From contig NZ_JAHFVK010000001.1 of NCBI RefSeq assembly GCF_018599195.1, positions 310,001 through 374,000 of the forward strand: 64,000 nucleotides of DNA. Reading direction: 5' to 3'. This document shows, piece after piece, positions 1 to 9,296 of this stretch. The stretch comes from Croceibacterium selenioxidans. Its GTDB lineage: Bacteria > Pseudomonadota > Alphaproteobacteria > Sphingomonadales > Sphingomonadaceae. The notes beneath the pieces were generated by a model, which worked only from the letters and a program-made list of their open reading frames with translations, was not told where the DNA came from and made no database searches. Within the stretch, counting starts at the first letter, position 1. The number at the start of each line of letters is the position of its first letter. A program made the translations under genes and the position numbers.

Positions 1-2296
1 CGCCCTCGAACGCGCCGCCGGCATGATCGGGCAACATCTGGCCAAGAGTGGCGCGGAACTGCTCGCCAGTCGTGATCCCGAGGAACACGTCTTCGATCTT
101 GTCGTCGTTGTTAAGAGCCGCGAAAACCGCGTTGTATGCGGCGGACTGGGACTGGTTGAGACCCAGCTCCTGAGCAGACCGCTTGGCGATGTCGACCGCG
201 ATTGCGTTCGGGCCGGCATTGGTCGCGAGGGTGGCCTTGAACAGGAAGGGGACAAGGTCGGTATTGAACTCGATATCCGAAAGGCCAGTGATCGAGCCCG
301 ACTGCAGCACAAGGTAGCGCCCCTCGGCATCCTCCACGTCCGCGATCTTCACCGCCAGTGTCGCGCCATCGGCGAAGCTCGTCGTCCCGCCGACCGTGAT
401 GAGCGCGCCGTTGCCGAGGCTCTTGTCGAGGGTGGCGAGCAGCACGCCGTCCGCCCCGACGGCAAGCGATCCGATCGCGGAGGCCTGAGTCGCATTCAGG
501 ATGCCCCCGGTTACATTGACTGCGAGGTTGCCGGAATTGACGAGGCCGCCGATGAAAGTAGCCTTGCTGGACAGCGTCAGCGTTCCCGCCCCGCCACCGA
601 AGTCGGCGATGCCTTCGAACTTCGACGTGCCGCCGAGGCTCATGGTGTTGCTACCCGCTCCGAAGAACACCTTGCCTGTCTGCACAGCGTCGCCGGACAG
701 TTTCAGCGCATCGTTGCCATTGCCGAAGTAGACGTTTCCCTTCACCGTCCCGTCAGCGACGTCGAGCGTGTCGTTGCCGGTGCCGAAGCGAATGTCCCCG
801 GTGATCGACGGGGCTGTGATTCCCGCCGCGACGGGCGTCTGCTTGACGGTTGCACCGCTGGTGTTGGCGGACAGGTCGATGGCGATGTTGCGAATGGAAT
901 CGGTGGCTGCGCCGCTGGCCGAAATCGCTCCGCTGTTCTCGATCAGGGTCAAGCCGCCACTGCGATCGAGAATGGCCGTTGCCGAACCGCTGGTTCCCGA
1001 TGCCGTAGCTTTGATCGTGCCATTGTTGCGGATCACCGGCACCGAAGCACCCTGATCGATCAGGATCGCCGTGGCATGGGCTGTCGCGGCATTGCCGCCG
1101 ACTGCTTCTACCGTACCCGAGATGCGCACGTCCGGCACGGATGCGCCGTCGCCGAAGCGTATCGCCGTCGCACTGGCGCCATTGGATTTCGCCGAAACCG
1201 TGCCGGAAATGCTCATGCCGTTGGCGATACTTACCGCGCCGCCACGCCCGCCGATCTGGAGGCCGGTGGCATTCACACCGGAATAGAGGCCATTACCAGC
1301 GATCGTACCATCGACGATGAGGCCAAACTTCGAGGCAGTGCCGGCTACCGGACCGATGGCGATGTCGCGATTGGTCGCGCCGATCACCATGCCCGGAGCA
1401 GCGCCGACGGAGATGACCGAGGCCGAGCCCTCCTTGGCATCTTCGATTCCGTCATCATCCTCGTCGGCGTCGTTCTTGTCGTTATCCTTGGGGGCGACGG
1501 CCAGGACGATGCCTCCGGTGACGTTGCCCTCGATCAGCAGGGCAGGGCCGCCTTGCAGCAAGTCGTCGGCATCGAGACTGGCAGGGTTGGCCGGGGAGGT
1601 CGTGTAGCGATAGCCGGTCGAGCCGACGTTGCCTTGCACGACCATGGCACCCGTCACGTCGCCCGCAAAGTGGGCGCCGATGGCGTCCTTGCCCTGGGCG
1701 GTCACGGTACCGGCCAGCCGGACGTTTCCGGTAATCGCTTCGGCATGAACGGCGACGCTACGGTCGCCCAGGACGTTGGTGGTACCGTTATGAGTGAAAG
1801 CGCCGGTCAGCGGGCCGCCTAGCCAGATGCCCGCCGAATCGTTGCCTTCGACCTTGATCGTGCCGCTATTGGCGATTTGGCCGGAATGGGCCCCGGCGGT
1901 ACGGATCCCGAACCGGTTGGAACCGAGCGCAAAGGGCCCGTCGAGGTCGCCGTCATTATTGCTGTCCGTGGGCGTGTAGGGTTCGTCGATCGTGATCGTG
2001 CCCGAATTTACGATGTCCCCGGTGGTTCCGGCCGCGGCCAGTATTCCGATAGCGCCGTTGGCGTTGCTGATCGCGATCGCGCCGTTGTTGGTGACGGCGT
2101 GATTGCTGTCCATCGTCACGGCCGTGCCCGAGGTTGGCTTGACCGAGCCGGCGGCGGCGATCGTGATTGAATCGGGCGTACCGTTCTTCACCGTCGAGGT
2201 GCGAACAGGCTGGGTCCTGGCATTCGAGATCGTTTCGGCGGCAGCGGGCGCGGCGAGCGCAAGAACGGCAGCGCTGGCTAGCAGGTAGCGGTACAT
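1..2296 (-). CDS. Autotransporter-like beta-helix adhesin (3' end outside window)
   Basis: The minus strand is open from an ATG at 2296 to the window edge (765 codons, no stop), so this is a partial gene. GAGGGGA just upstream is a good ribosome binding site. Residues 1-20 are a signal peptide ending in APAAA. The body is a low-complexity Asn/Gly/Thr/Ser repeat with recurring NSGTI and NNGTI units and later GTGND/GNGND units (about residues 498-530), as in beta-helix passenger domains. Two Asp-rich segments, TDSNNDGDLDG near 110-120 and DNDKNDADEDDDG near 270-285, look like calcium-binding loops. The last visible residues include LGQMLPDHAGGAFEG, typical of the linker before an autotransporter beta-barrel, which would lie outside the window. 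It lies 76 bp after the STN receptor gene on the same strand and may be co-transcribed with it. Surface adhesin function is inferred. Confidence 0.8.
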   Translation of the reverse strand, partial: MYRYLLASAAVLALAAPAAAETISNARTQPVRTSTVKNGTPDSITIAAAGSVKPTSGTAVTMDSNHAVTNNGAIAISNANGAIGILAAAGTTGDIVNSGTITIDEPYTPTDSNNDGDLDGPFALGSNRFGIRTAGAHSGQIANSGTIKVEGNDSAGIWLGGPLTGAFTHNGTTNVLGDRSVAVHAEAITGNVRLAGTVTAQGKDAIGAHFAGDVTGAMVVQGNVGSTGYRYTTSPANPASLDADDLLQGGPALLIEGNVTGGIVLAVAPKDNDKNDADEDDDGIEDAKEGSASVISVGAAPGMVIGATNRDIAIGPVAGTASKFGLIVDGTIAGNGLYSGVNATGLQIGGRGGAVSIANGMSISGTVSAKSNGASATAIRFGDGASVPDVRISGTVEAVGGNAATAHATAILIDQGASVPVIRNNGTIKATASGTSGSATAILDRSGGLTLIENSGAISASGAATDSIRNIAIDLSANTSGATVKQTPVAAGITAPSITGDIRFGTGNDTLDVADGTVKGNVYFGNGNDALKLSGDAVQTGKVFFGAGSNTMSLGGTSKFEGIADFGGGAGTLTLSSKATFIGGLVNSGNLAVNVTGGILNATQASAIGSLAVGADGVLLATLDKSLGNGALITVGGTTSFADGATLAVKIADVEDAEGRYLVLQSGSITGLSDIEFNTDLVPFLFKATLATNAGPNAIAVDIAKRSAQELGLNQSQSAAYNAVFAALNNDDKIEDVFLGITTGEQFRATLGQMLPDHAGGAFEG

Positions 2297-2372
2297 GGAG
2301 TCCCCTCAGGTCGGTTGTCGAACTGAGAGACGGAGACGGTTGGCCCGAACCTTGTCGCGGGCGGAAAAAAGT

Positions 2373-4796
2373 TCAGAAGTTGGCGTCGACCCCGAGACGG
2401 ATCGTGCGGGGACGTAGCGGCGTGATCTGGTCGCGACCCACGGCGAAGGGCGTTCCCAGTGCGAAACGGTTGCCTTCCTCGTCAGTGAGGTTGGTCAGAC
2501 CGACCGAAACTCCGAGATCATCCCGTCCGAGCCGCACGGTGAGGCCGGTATCGAGATAGTCCCCTTGCGTCTCGCCAAGTTCGGGCCCCACCCCAAGGCG
2601 CGAGCGCCCAACGTAGTTCGCCCAACCCTGCGCGGCGAGTTCGAGGTTGCTCCCGATGGGTCTCCGATAATCGAACCCAATCCGGCCCGAGAAGCGCGCC
2701 ACGTTCGGTATTTCCGTGATATTCTCGAGTACAGCGTCAGGCAACTCATCGAGGCGGCCTGAAAAGTTGGGGAAGTTGAGGATCTGCGTGAGGCGCGCAA
2801 ACAACATCTCGGACGGTTCGTCGATCCGGCCGTCGTTGTAGGTAAGGCCCGCGTCGATCCTGAGTTCGGGGGTTACGGCGACACCGGCTATGACGGTCGC
2901 GGACCAAATCCTGCCGTCACCGATATTAGCGGTGCTCGGCAGCCCCGCGCTGTCAATGAAATCGGCCTGAATGTCCTGCCAACGAGTATAGGCCACGTTT
3001 GCCGCGAGATCGAACGGGCCGCTGCCGGGACGGCCATGACGCGCGCCCAATTCGAGCGTGGCGATCCGGTCGTTGCGGAAGCGACTGACGAAATCACCCG
3101 CAATGGCCAGTCCACCAGGTCGGAAGCCCTCCTGGTAGCGCAAGTAGAGCGCGGTGTCGGGCAATACCTCGGCGACCAGCGATGCGGACGGCAGGAACAC
3201 CTCCTCCGTGCGCGAAGAGGTGATTGCGGCCATCGACAAGGCCAACGCGGCGGCGACGTCTTCGCCTTCGCCACTCAGGCGCGAGCTGGTGTAGCGCCCT
3301 CCCGCGGTCGCGATCAGGCCATCCAGCAGACGAACACTTCCTTCGCCGTAACCTGTGAATTCATCGATGACGTTGGTGACGCCAGTGACGGCGCCCGACG
3401 TATTCGGCGCGCCGAGCGTGCGCGTCAACCGAGTGCGGTTGTGGGTATAGCTTACTCCCAGAAGCCATCCGAAACGATCTTCGATCGGCTGCCACAGCCG
3501 TGTCTCGTTCGCGATCATCTGGGTGTCGTTGTGCTGGACAAAAAGGCGCGGATTCTCTCCCGGCGCCGTGGCGTCGTAGCGCTCTTCGAGATTTTGTCCG
3601 GTGATGCCGGTTGAGGACTTGAACTGCACGTCGCCCAGACGGCCCGTCAGCACCAGTTGGCCTTGGGCAAAATCGGTATCGAAGCCTTCGGTAACGGAGG
3701 CCGACCGGCTCAGTGGCGGGCCATCGCGGTCGGCATACTGGCTGTCCCGGCCTTCGATCTGCTGCGCAACTCCGAGAAGGTCGACAGTCCAGTCGCCGCC
3801 GAGCGCCAGGCGGGCCATGGCCCGACCGCTGTAGATTTGGGTGCGGTTGACATCTTCCTCGCCGAGTAAGGGCTTGTCGATGTAGCCGCCTTGGGTTTCC
3901 AGGTTGACGGTGAAGCGCAGCGCGGCCCGCTCGCCGGCCAGCGGCAGGTTCGCCGTGGCGCTGGCATCGGCACCGATCGCCCCGTGTTGGGTCGCGCTGC
4001 CGCCGATCATAGCCGATCCACTTGATACGCCCATTTCCGGCTCGTTCGGGACCAAGCGAATGATGCCGCCGAGCGAACCTGCGCCATAGAGGGTACCCTG
4101 AGGACCCTCGAGAACTTCGACCCGCTTCATATCGGATAGCCGCAAGTCCGGATCAGGCGAGTTGTAGCTCAGACGCAAGTCACCGAGATACTGGCCGACC
4201 GTCGACTGGGTCGGCCCGGTAAAGCTCGAATCCGCGATCCCGCGCACGAACAGCTTGTTTCGGCCGCTCCCGAGATAGGTCGACGAGACCGTCGGCACGC
4301 GCTGCATGATCTTCTCGGTTCCACCGACGCCGCCAAATTCCAGCTCCTCTCCATCGAGAAGCTCCACTTGGCCCGCGTAGTTCGCCAGCGTCACTTCGCG
4401 CTTGCTTCCGATGACCACGATCTCCGAAGGCTCGGCCGGCGGTGCTTCGCTCGCTGTCGGCATGGGACGAGAGGTGGGTGCCGGAGCCCGCCGGGGCGCG
4501 GCTGCCTGGGCCGCCACCAATCGCCAGCCGCTAGACCCGGCCGGTACAGCGCGGGCGCCTGCGGCGCGTGCCAGGCGAGCGACGGCCTCCTGCGCGGAGA
4601 ACTTGCCCCGGATCGCAGTGACAGTGCGCTTCGCTATCACTCGGTCGGTGATGACGATGCTGGTTCCGGTCTGGCGAGCAATGACGATCGCGGCTTGCTC
4701 GGCTTGGCCGGCCGGGGCGCTCACGGTCACCTCTTCGGCATAGGCCGGTGCGCTCGCCACGCAGGCTGCAAGACAGATCCACCTCCCCGCACGCAT
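2373..4796 (-). CDS. TonB-dependent receptor with N-terminal STN signalling domain
   Basis: 807 aa outer-membrane receptor. A signal peptide (about 1-20) is followed by an STN domain (about 22-95; ITDRVIAKRTVTAIRGKFSA) that in FecA-type receptors contacts a FecR protein in the periplasm. A Pro/Ala linker, a TonB-box-like EIVVIGSKRE and a plug domain (RVEVLEGPQGTLYGAGSLGG) precede the 22-strand barrel, which ends in a terminal Phe (GVDANF). The ATG lies 2 bp after the fecR-like stop, so the genes are probably translationally coupled. The substrate cannot be read from sequence. STN plus FecR plus ECF sigma indicates that ligand binding is signalled to transcription. Iron complexes are the classic ligands, but glycans are also known for this architecture. 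Confidence 0.93.
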   Translation of the reverse strand: MRAGRWICLAACVASAPAYAEEVTVSAPAGQAEQAAIVIARQTGTSIVITDRVIAKRTVTAIRGKFSAQEAVARLARAAGARAVPAGSSGWRLVAAQAAAPRRAPAPTSRPMPTASEAPPAEPSEIVVIGSKREVTLANYAGQVELLDGEELEFGGVGGTEKIMQRVPTVSSTYLGSGRNKLFVRGIADSSFTGPTQSTVGQYLGDLRLSYNSPDPDLRLSDMKRVEVLEGPQGTLYGAGSLGGIIRLVPNEPEMGVSSGSAMIGGSATQHGAIGADASATANLPLAGERAALRFTVNLETQGGYIDKPLLGEEDVNRTQIYSGRAMARLALGGDWTVDLLGVAQQIEGRDSQYADRDGPPLSRSASVTEGFDTDFAQGQLVLTGRLGDVQFKSSTGITGQNLEERYDATAPGENPRLFVQHNDTQMIANETRLWQPIEDRFGWLLGVSYTHNRTRLTRTLGAPNTSGAVTGVTNVIDEFTGYGEGSVRLLDGLIATAGGRYTSSRLSGEGEDVAAALALSMAAITSSRTEEVFLPSASLVAEVLPDTALYLRYQEGFRPGGLAIAGDFVSRFRNDRIATLELGARHGRPGSGPFDLAANVAYTRWQDIQADFIDSAGLPSTANIGDGRIWSATVIAGVAVTPELRIDAGLTYNDGRIDEPSEMLFARLTQILNFPNFSGRLDELPDAVLENITEIPNVARFSGRIGFDYRRPIGSNLELAAQGWANYVGRSRLGVGPELGETQGDYLDTGLTVRLGRDDLGVSVGLTNLTDEEGNRFALGTPFAVGRDQITPLRPRTIRLGVDANF

Positions 4797-4798
4797 GA

Positions 4799-5722
4799 CT
4801 AGTTAGCTTTGATCTCCCAGACCTCGCCATCACGGCGCACCGACAGCCCGAGCAGCGGACCGAGTGTTTGCGGATCGGCGCGAATCGGATCCACCAGAAT
4901 GCTACCCGATACACGATGGGTGACGGAGTCTGGCGCGACCTCAAACGTCAGGCCGGTGGCCCGAGTCAAGTCCGCAGCGACGTCTGCCAGACTGGCGTCG
5001 TGATACGTCAATCGTCCCTCGCGCCATTCGCCTACCTCTGCGGTGACGATCTCGCCCACGCGATAGTGGCCGGAAGCGGTGTCCAGCGACAGGACTTGCC
5101 CGCGCGAGACCTGCACGTTCTGGCTTTGGGGATTGAGCACGACGGCACCTTCCGACACGGCGACGGACAGGGCATTCCGAGCTCGCTTAACGTCGAAGAT
5201 CGTCCCGACGTCTACCAGCGTCTCGTTCCCCACGGTCACTCTGAACGGTGCCGAGGTATCGTGAATGACGGTGAACAGGGCCTGTCCCTGTTCGAGTGAG
5301 GCTACGCGGGGGTCGCTCCGGTCGAGTACGATCCGCGAGCCACCGGCGAGCGCAATCTGGCTGCCATCCTCCAGCTTGACCAGTTGGACCTGGCCCGGCG
5401 CGGTCTCCACGGTGTAGCTCCCGCCCCTGAATTGCCAGGCGCCGAAAGCCGCCACCAGAGCCAGGGTCATCGCTGCTGCGCCGCTGATCCACCGGCGCCG
5501 CGTGGCTCCTTGAACCGGCAGGTCGTCGTTTTCCGCCTTTGGCGTGGGAGGCAAGACTTCCACCGCTTCGCCAACGGCCGCCACGACCTGGTCGTACGCG
5601 ACCGAGTGGGCCGGATCGGCCTCGAGCCAGCTTGTGAAGCCGTCCCAGTCGTCGAACTCCGGATCTCCGGTTCTTATGGCCCAGGCGATTGCTTGGTCAC
5701 GCATCTTTTCGTCCGCCGTCAT
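4799..5722 (-). CDS. FecR-family anti-sigma factor
   Basis: 307 aa inner-membrane signal transducer. Residues about 5-50 are a cytoplasmic DUF4880-type domain (AWAIRTGDPEFDDWDGFTSW) expected to hold the ECF sigma factor. One membrane segment follows a TRRRW anchor (about 77-95), and a periplasmic FecR domain begins near 100 (PGQVQLVKLEDGSQIALAGG). The C-terminal part (SLADVAADLTRATGLTFEV to the end) resembles a short STN/DUF4974 domain. It sits between the sigma factor (39 bp upstream) and the STN receptor (2 bp downstream), the standard order for transmembrane cell-surface signalling. Which ligand triggers it is unknown. Confidence 0.93.
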   Translation of the reverse strand: MTADEKMRDQAIAWAIRTGDPEFDDWDGFTSWLEADPAHSVAYDQVVAAVGEAVEVLPPTPKAENDDLPVQGATRRRWISGAAAMTLALVAAFGAWQFRGGSYTVETAPGQVQLVKLEDGSQIALAGGSRIVLDRSDPRVASLEQGQALFTVIHDTSAPFRVTVGNETLVDVGTIFDVKRARNALSVAVSEGAVVLNPQSQNVQVSRGQVLSLDTASGHYRVGEIVTAEVGEWREGRLTYHDASLADVAADLTRATGLTFEVAPDSVTHRVSGSILVDPIRADPQTLGPLLGLSVRRDGEVWEIKAN

Positions 5723-5761
5723 TCGCCGTGTCTCCTGCAGGCAAGGACGGAGTCGTGGGGT

Positions 5762-6298
5762 TCAAGCCTCATCGATCTGTTCTTTCAGCTGCGTCAGCGC
5801 CGCATAAGCTCGCCGGAGATCGCTCTCGACCGTGCTCAGGCTCACACCGAATTCCTCGGCCACCTGGCGCTGCGGAATTCCATCGACCCGGTGCCGGCGA
5901 AAAATGGCGGAAGGCCGATCGCCCAGGGCGGCCAGGGCTTGTGCGACAAGCCGAGCCTGTTGGTGACCGATCAGGTGCCGCTCCACCGAAGGAGCATCCG
6001 AAACACCGGGCACGGCACCGTCCTGGGCTTCACTCCACGCATGGTCTCGTCGGAGGGCCTGGCTCGCCGCGCGATAACGGTCGATCATCAGCGTGTCCGC
6101 CATGCGGAACAGATAGGACATGGGAGAGGCAACCGGGCCCGAGGTTCCTTTCGCCAATTTCAGCCAGATCTCTTGCAGCAGGTCTTCGGCAGCCTCTCCC
6201 GCCCCGCGTGCGACCAGGAAGCGCAGCAGGCGGTCACGATGCTCAAGGTATGCGGCCTCAAGACCGGCGCTAGAACGATCGGCGGACAATCCCAACAA
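5762..6298 (-). CDS. RNA polymerase ECF sigma factor, FecI-like
   Basis: 178 aa, normal for a small ECF sigma factor. The region-2 segment runs from about residue 22 (RDRLLRFLVARGAGEAAEDL) to 75 (FRMADTLMIDRYR). Region 4 with its helix-turn-helix is at about 125-170 (PQRQVAEEFGVSLSTVESDL). It heads a minus-strand run of sigma factor, FecR and STN receptor, so it should direct transcription of the receptor and perhaps of the autotransporter-like gene behind it. Release by FecR upon ligand binding is known for the family and inferred here. Confidence 0.93.
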   Translation of the reverse strand: MLGLSADRSSAGLEAAYLEHRDRLLRFLVARGAGEAAEDLLQEIWLKLAKGTSGPVASPMSYLFRMADTLMIDRYRAASQALRRDHAWSEAQDGAVPGVSDAPSVERHLIGHQQARLVAQALAALGDRPSAIFRRHRVDGIPQRQVAEEFGVSLSTVESDLRRAYAALTQLKEQIDEA

Positions 6299-6390
6299 TC
6301 CTCGGTTCGTGCGCCGAAGTAGTAGGGCTCGGCGATATTGGAAAGGGCAAGCGAACCGCTTGCGATCGCCCGCCGGTCAGGGACCCCTCG

Positions 6391-7062
6391 TCAAGCGAAG
6401 GCGGCTGCCTGGGATTCCTTGCCTACGATAAGGCCATAGACGGCAACGCCCATGGCCAGCGACACCACGCTCATCGCGCTAGAGGCCAGCTGGGTGATGA
6501 CGATACCGATCGGATCGGCCGGGTCGAACAGGATGGCACAGGCGATGACGACAGCGAGCAACGGAAGCGCCAGTGCGAACCAGGCGCCGAGGATCGTGAA
6601 TTCGGAACCCCTGGTCCGTTCCCAGCTCTCTCCCAGTGCCTGCCGTACGCCGTAACCTCGACCTATCAGCAAGGGTTGGGCGATCATCCAGCGGGCCATG
6701 ATTACCAAACCCGGAATGACTATGGCGATCATCCCAGCCACGACACCCAGCGTGTAGAGGATCGAAAGTCCGACATACGGCAGGAAGACGTCACCTTCGG
6801 TTCGCGAGATTAGGCCGGTCCTGCGCAGCAGGGCGTCAAATAATACGTAGGCGGTGACGACACCAACGACGAACTTGCCCAGGCCGATGACCACCTGATC
6901 CATCGGTGCGGTCATTCCCACCGTGTAGTATCCGATCGCGGCGTTGATGAGCGTCAGGCCGACGACGTAGATCAAGGTCGGCTTCATACCGTGTTCGACG
7001 ACGCCGAGCGTCTTGTCGATGATGGTGCCGATCTTCAGGCTTCGCGATGTCAGGATAACCAT
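6391..7062 (-). CDS. Polytopic membrane protein of unknown function
   Basis: 223 aa from the ATG at 7062, chosen because GGGGGAGGAA lies just upstream; an in-frame extension to 7119 has no such signal. It has about six hydrophobic segments (for example ILYTLGVVAGMIAIVIPGLV and FALALPLLAVVIACAILF) and a cytosolic-looking start (TSRSLKIGTIIDKTLGVVEH). The pattern resembles the membrane domain seen next to glycerophosphodiester phosphodiesterases and in other YciC-like membrane proteins, but I cannot assign a function. It reads in the same direction as the ECF sigma gene, 92 bp upstream of it, and is probably a separate unit. Confidence 0.75.
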   Translation of the reverse strand: MVILTSRSLKIGTIIDKTLGVVEHGMKPTLIYVVGLTLINAAIGYYTVGMTAPMDQVVIGLGKFVVGVVTAYVLFDALLRRTGLISRTEGDVFLPYVGLSILYTLGVVAGMIAIVIPGLVIMARWMIAQPLLIGRGYGVRQALGESWERTRGSEFTILGAWFALALPLLAVVIACAILFDPADPIGIVITQLASSAMSVVSLAMGVAVYGLIVGKESQAAAFA

Positions 7063-7247
7063 ACCGTTCCTCCCCCTTGCGTCCCGGCGGTACCCTCGGA
7101 CGATCGGCGCGCTAGTCAAGGGGCAAGTTCGATTTCACCCCTCCGTGAGGGGACGCCCCGAAGGGCCGCCAATACGGCGAATGGCGTATTCAGACGGAAA
7201 AGAGGCTCTCCTAGCTTTTCTCTCACAAAAGCAATGGAGAATGGGTC

Positions 7248-7442
7248 GTGCAGAGAATGACGGTGGTAGATCGCTCGGTGGTGCAACAGATGGAAACGAT
7301 GGTCTCTTGCCACAAGGCCGACGTGATCCAGCACCATTTCGGGATCAGCCTCAACACCTGGGCCAAGCTGCGCAAGGGCATGGCCATCCGCAATTCTGTC
7401 GCCGAACGGCTGGTCAACCGGCTGGCGCAAACGGCTCACTAG
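7248..7442 (+). CDS. Small helix-turn-helix-like hypothetical protein
   Basis: 64 aa from a GTG at 7248, preceded by GGAGA at 7236-7240; an ATG at 7257 is an alternative. The C-terminal half (FGISLNTWAKLRKGMAIRNS followed by VAERLVNRL) has the spacing of a short helix-turn-helix: recognition by NTWAKLRKG and a following helix. Nothing else is recognised. It precedes the hybrid kinase gene by 140 bp on the same strand. A minus-strand frame (7116-7451) covers the same bases, but its product looks like an antisense reading. The coding call is moderate. Confidence 0.5.
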   Translation: MQRMTVVDRSVVQQMETMVSCHKADVIQHHFGISLNTWAKLRKGMAIRNSVAERLVNRLAQTAH

Positions 7443-7582
7443 CCGGGTCAATGTGGCGAAATGAGCACCCCCCCGAGGTTAGCGTTTGTGCAGTGCAACA
7501 GATACTTGCCTAAACTAACTTTGCGTTGCAGCATGAGTGTCGGCGCATCTGTTTAGCTGCCAGCGCCGATGAGGGTCGCGTT

Positions 7583-9295
7583 GTGAATGATGAAAACTGC
7601 CCGGGGGGGTGGGCAATCGTCGGTCGTGGTCTCCAGGCGGAGAGAGACCCGGCCCAAGCGTATCCGCCGGGCCCTGCCGCCGAATCATCGGCTTCGCTGA
7701 AGGGGTGGGCCCCGGAATCGATCTTGCGTCTCGCGGTGGCTACCATGGCGGCGCTGATTGCCTTCGATCTGAGTGATAGAGAGGCCGAGCAGCTCCCGAT
7801 GCTGGCCCTTGCGATCGCCGGTTGGTGCACCGCAGCGGGATTCGGACTGGTTGCCATCAAGAAAGGCCGGGAGGCTGAAGCGGCTTCGCTGGAGGCCGCA
7901 ACTCAGTCTCACCGGAGCTTGGCAGCCGAGACGGCCAATGCTGCCAAGAGCCGCTACCTCGCTAACGTCAGCCACGAAATCCGCTCGCCGCTCAACGCCA
8001 TCTACGGCTATGCCCAGCTCATCGAGCGCAGCGACAACCAAAACGCCCGCGAAGCCGCGCGCGTCATCAAGCGCAGCACCGAGCATCTGATCACCTTGAT
8101 CGAAGGCCTGCTCGACATCTCGCTGCTTGAAAACGGCATGATGCGTATCAGGAGCGATCAAGTCAGTTTGCGCGAGTTCATCGACCAGACCTGCTGGATG
8201 ATGCGCCCTGACGCCCAGGCGAAAGATCTCGATTTCCGCGTCGAGCTGACGGGGCGGATTCCCGAACTGGTTCGGACGGATCAAAGCCGCCTGCGTCAGG
8301 TGCTGATCAATCTGCTCTCGAATGCGATCAAGTTTACCGACCGTGGCTCGGTCACTCTGAAGGTCCGCTACTCGAACCAGATCGCGGTGTTTGAAGTCTT
8401 TGATACCGGGCCCGGGATTCAGACGGCGGACCGCGAGCGCATCTTCATTCCCTTCGAGCGCGGTGAGGCGGAAGACCAGCAACGGCGGCCCGGTGTGGGC
8501 CTCGGACTGCCGATTACCAAGGCCATCGTCGAGATTCTCGGCGGGCAGATCGAGGTCGAAAGCGAACCCGGCATCGGTACCTGTTTCCGGGTGACTTTGA
8601 TGCTTGGTGAAGTGGCGGGCGCCTTCGCCAATGCGGCATTGCGTCCCGCTACCCCGGTGACCGCTCTGGCACTCGACGGCAGAGGCCGCTCGATCCTGCT
8701 GGTCGATGACGACCCGCAGCAGCTGTCGTTTATGAAGGCGCTGCTCGCGGCACAGGGCTTTGCCGTGACGGCGGTGCCAGACGGAGAAACGGCTGTCTGC
8801 CTATGCCGCCAGGCTTCCTTCGACCTGGCGATGCTCGACATAAACTTGCCGGGCATCTCGGGCTGGGAGACCGGCCATCGGGTTCGTGAATTGCTTGGCC
8901 GGGATATCCGCATTTTAATGCTCTCGGGCAATTTGCAGGAAGCCCCTAAAGGCTCCGTCGAGGAGCCCATTCACGACAGGTTCCTGGCCAAACCGGTCGA
9001 ATTTAACGCCTTGCTGGAAGCGGTGGGCGAGCTGCTTGAGATCGCCTGTCGGCCAGCGCCAATGCCTGGCAAACTCCCGGCACTCCACAAGTCCGAGGGG
9101 GCAAACCCGCGGGCGCTTCCGCACATCACCCGGATTCGCGAATTCCTGAGCATCGGGCACTATCGGGGCGTCGAAAGCGCACTGGGCGAACTGGCGGAGG
9201 ACGTCCCGGAGGCCTCGGATCTGGTCGCCTTCCTCCTAGAAAAGCTCGACCGGTTCGACCTAGCCGCGATGGCGCGGAAGCTGGAGGCTTACTGA
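7583..9295 (+). CDS. Hybrid sensor histidine kinase with C-terminal receiver domain
   Basis: 570 aa from a GTG at 7583 with GAGGG 8 nt upstream; a TTG at 7526 would add 19 residues. Two hydrophobic segments (about 49-64 and 73-92) anchor it in the inner membrane with little periplasmic exposure. The HisKA H-box is NVSHEIRSPLNA (His about 131). The ATPase domain shows the N-box NLLSNAIKF, G1 DTGPGI and G2 GVGLGLP. A receiver domain (about 370-490) has acidic DDD, phospho-Asp about 419 (MLDINLPG) and the Lys in AKPVEF. The tail after about 500 could be an Hpt-like helical segment but lacks a clear H-box. One base separates it from the downstream response regulator, its probable partner. Confidence 0.92.
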   Translation: MNDENCPGGWAIVGRGLQAERDPAQAYPPGPAAESSASLKGWAPESILRLAVATMAALIAFDLSDREAEQLPMLALAIAGWCTAAGFGLVAIKKGREAEAASLEAATQSHRSLAAETANAAKSRYLANVSHEIRSPLNAIYGYAQLIERSDNQNAREAARVIKRSTEHLITLIEGLLDISLLENGMMRIRSDQVSLREFIDQTCWMMRPDAQAKDLDFRVELTGRIPELVRTDQSRLRQVLINLLSNAIKFTDRGSVTLKVRYSNQIAVFEVFDTGPGIQTADRERIFIPFERGEAEDQQRRPGVGLGLPITKAIVEILGGQIEVESEPGIGTCFRVTLMLGEVAGAFANAALRPATPVTALALDGRGRSILLVDDDPQQLSFMKALLAAQGFAVTAVPDGETAVCLCRQASFDLAMLDINLPGISGWETGHRVRELLGRDIRILMLSGNLQEAPKGSVEEPIHDRFLAKPVEFNALLEAVGELLEIACRPAPMPGKLPALHKSEGANPRALPHITRIREFLSIGHYRGVESALGELAEDVPEASDLVAFLLEKLDRFDLAAMARKLEAY

Positions 9296-9296
9296 A

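Noticed and set aside
23-1822. 599-codon plus-strand reading frame
   Set aside because: It is the antisense of the autotransporter-like gene. Only the minus strand has a signal peptide, a ribosome binding site and regular NSGT/GNGND repeats.
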